From Sulfurovum sp. (lineage in GTDB: Bacteria > Campylobacterota > Campylobacteria > Campylobacterales > Sulfurovaceae), in NCBI GenBank assembly GCA_015661795.1, contig DQVJ01000171.1:1-15049 (forward strand): a DNA stretch of 15,049 bases, in the 5' to 3' direction. Numbering within the stretch: the first letter of the stretch is position 1; each line of letters begins with the position of its first letter. This document shows positions 14,202 through 15,049 of the stretch, one piece after another. The notes under the pieces were generated by a model. The model was not told the origin of the DNA, searched no databases, and worked only from the letters and a program-made list of their open reading frames with translations. The translations under genes and the position numbers were made by a program.

Positions 14202-15049
14202 ATGCGTATCATACTTGTGATTTTAGTCTCTATGTCTATAATCCATGCAGAAAATATACAACAACTGATAAGGATGGGAATAGAATCACATCCTTCTCTT
14301 CAAAGTATTGAGAAACGACTCTCAGCCATGGATGAAAAAATTTCACTTTCTCAAAATTTTGACAATCCTGACTTGTCTTTTACCGTTAACGACATGCAAT
14401 TTGAAAACTTCTCTCGCAGAGATCTTGAACCCATGCAGTACCAATCAATAAACTTTAAACAAAAGTTTCCGTGGTTTGGTAAATTAGATGCTCAAAAAAA
14501 ATATACCCAAGCCCAAAAAGATGTGATTTTCAACTCTTATAGAGCAGCCAAAATAAAACTTGCAGAAGAAATACGTATGACAGTATATACCATTAAAGAA
14601 ATAGAAGAGCGTATACACATAGTCAAGCAGTATATAGAAGTCACAAAACAAAATATTGACCTTTACAACTCTTATGCTTCTACACAAAGTAAAAGCCATA
14701 CCAGCAGCATGAATGCAAGTCTACTCTTAACAAAAGTTCAAATAAAAAAAGCCAACTATAAATCATTGTTAGACAGTCAAAAAGCAAAACTAAAATACCT
14801 TGTGCAACATAAAGTCCATACTATTTCAAGTCGTTTGCACATGACCAAACCTAAAACATTACATTATTACCTTACCAAACTCGAAAATAATCCTATTTAT
14901 CAAATGACGCTCTCTCAAAAAGATGTTGCCTGGGCAAATAGAGACATCCAAAATTTAGACAAAACACCTGATCCATATGTAAAAGTAGGATACTTTAACC
15001 GTGCAGAATTTAATGACTATGCCAGTATAACAATAGGTGCTTCTATCCC
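14202..15049 (+). CDS. TolC-family outer membrane efflux protein, N-terminal part
   Basis: An open frame runs from ATG 14202 to the window end (282 codons, no stop). It starts with a signal peptide (MRIILVILVSMSIIHA, cut probably after A16). The mature part begins ENIQQLIRMGIESHPSLQSIEKR, the usual first helix of outer membrane efflux proteins. NPDLSFTVNDMQF (about 57-69) and QSINFKQKFPWFGKLDAQKK (about 86-105) resemble the CusC/CzcC-type branch, in which the Q.F.W.GK segment is typical. Long helical, Gln- and Lys-rich stretches follow, as expected for the periplasmic tunnel. Such proteins form trimeric channels for RND or ABC exporters, often of metal ions. AAGGA lies six bases before the ATG. 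Partner genes, if present, would be to the right of the window. Confidence 0.85.
   Translation, partial: MRIILVILVSMSIIHAENIQQLIRMGIESHPSLQSIEKRLSAMDEKISLSQNFDNPDLSFTVNDMQFENFSRRDLEPMQYQSINFKQKFPWFGKLDAQKKYTQAQKDVIFNSYRAAKIKLAEEIRMTVYTIKEIEERIHIVKQYIEVTKQNIDLYNSYASTQSKSHTSSMNASLLLTKVQIKKANYKSLLDSQKAKLKYLVQHKVHTISSRLHMTKPKTLHYYLTKLENNPIYQMTLSQKDVAWANRDIQNLDKTPDPYVKVGYFNRAEFNDYASITIGASI

Noticed and set aside
14484..14699. Minus-strand open frame of 71 codons rich in Phe and Tyr
   Set aside because: It is antisense to the TolC-family gene. The Phe/Tyr richness reflects complements of Lys/Gln-type codons.
1..15049. CRISPR arrays, tRNA or rRNA genes, complete insertion sequences or prophage genes
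   Set aside because: I saw no regularly spaced repeats, no tRNA cloverleaf or rRNA sequence, and no transposase, integrase or phage protein on either strand.

Overview
The window is AT-rich bacterial chromosome and looks like Campylobacterota (Epsilonproteobacteria), probably the Sulfurovum/Sulfurimonas group. The main evidence is the order aroQ - pepQ - folK - flhF, which from memory matches the block in Helicobacter pylori. A divergent mqnX-type amidohydrolase of the futalosine menaquinone pathway sits beside aroQ, and divergent neighbours of this kind are also known in Campylobacter. The assignment rests on gene order and protein motifs, not on a database search.

Layout. Positions 1-186 (-) hold the N-terminus of an unrecognised charged protein. 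Positions 286-3833 (-) form a compact operon: prs, lepA, a NifX/FeMo-cofactor-fold protein and a CopD-like membrane protein, with start and stop codons overlapping or almost touching. A DUF2062 membrane protein (+) is divergent from prs and runs tail-to-tail into mnmA. Positions 4467-9162 (-) form a second long operon, read aroQ, pepQ, folK, flhF, a small double SpoA (FliN-like) protein, mnmA. The mqnX-like gene (9226-10440, +) diverges from aroQ. Positions 10472-13875 (-) form a sulfur-related operon: DUF4395 membrane protein, Rrf2 regulator, O-acetylhomoserine sulfhydrylase-like PLP enzyme, and a secreted CAP-domain protein. A divergent TolC-family outer membrane protein (14202 onward, +) runs off the right edge.

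How the genes work together. Prs, AroQ, FolK, MqnX and the PLP enzyme are central biosynthesis (PRPP, chorismate, folate, menaquinone, methionine/homocysteine). LepA and MnmA act in translation and tRNA modification. FlhF and the SpoA protein are flagellar-type parts, but the flhG, fliA, fliM and fliY genes that usually follow flhF in this phylum are absent here, which suggests a reduced or repurposed remnant.

The most interesting non-coding signal is upstream of the DUF4395-rrf2-sulfhydrylase operon. A near-consensus sigma-70 promoter (TTGACA, 17 nt, TAAAAT at 14070-14098, minus strand) would transcribe a leader of about 190 nt. That leader contains a 15-bp closing stem around three internal hairpins (13912-14030), a fold typical of riboswitch-like leaders. 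I could not match it to a known riboswitch class. The same segment can also be read as a small inverted-repeat element with flanking direct repeats.
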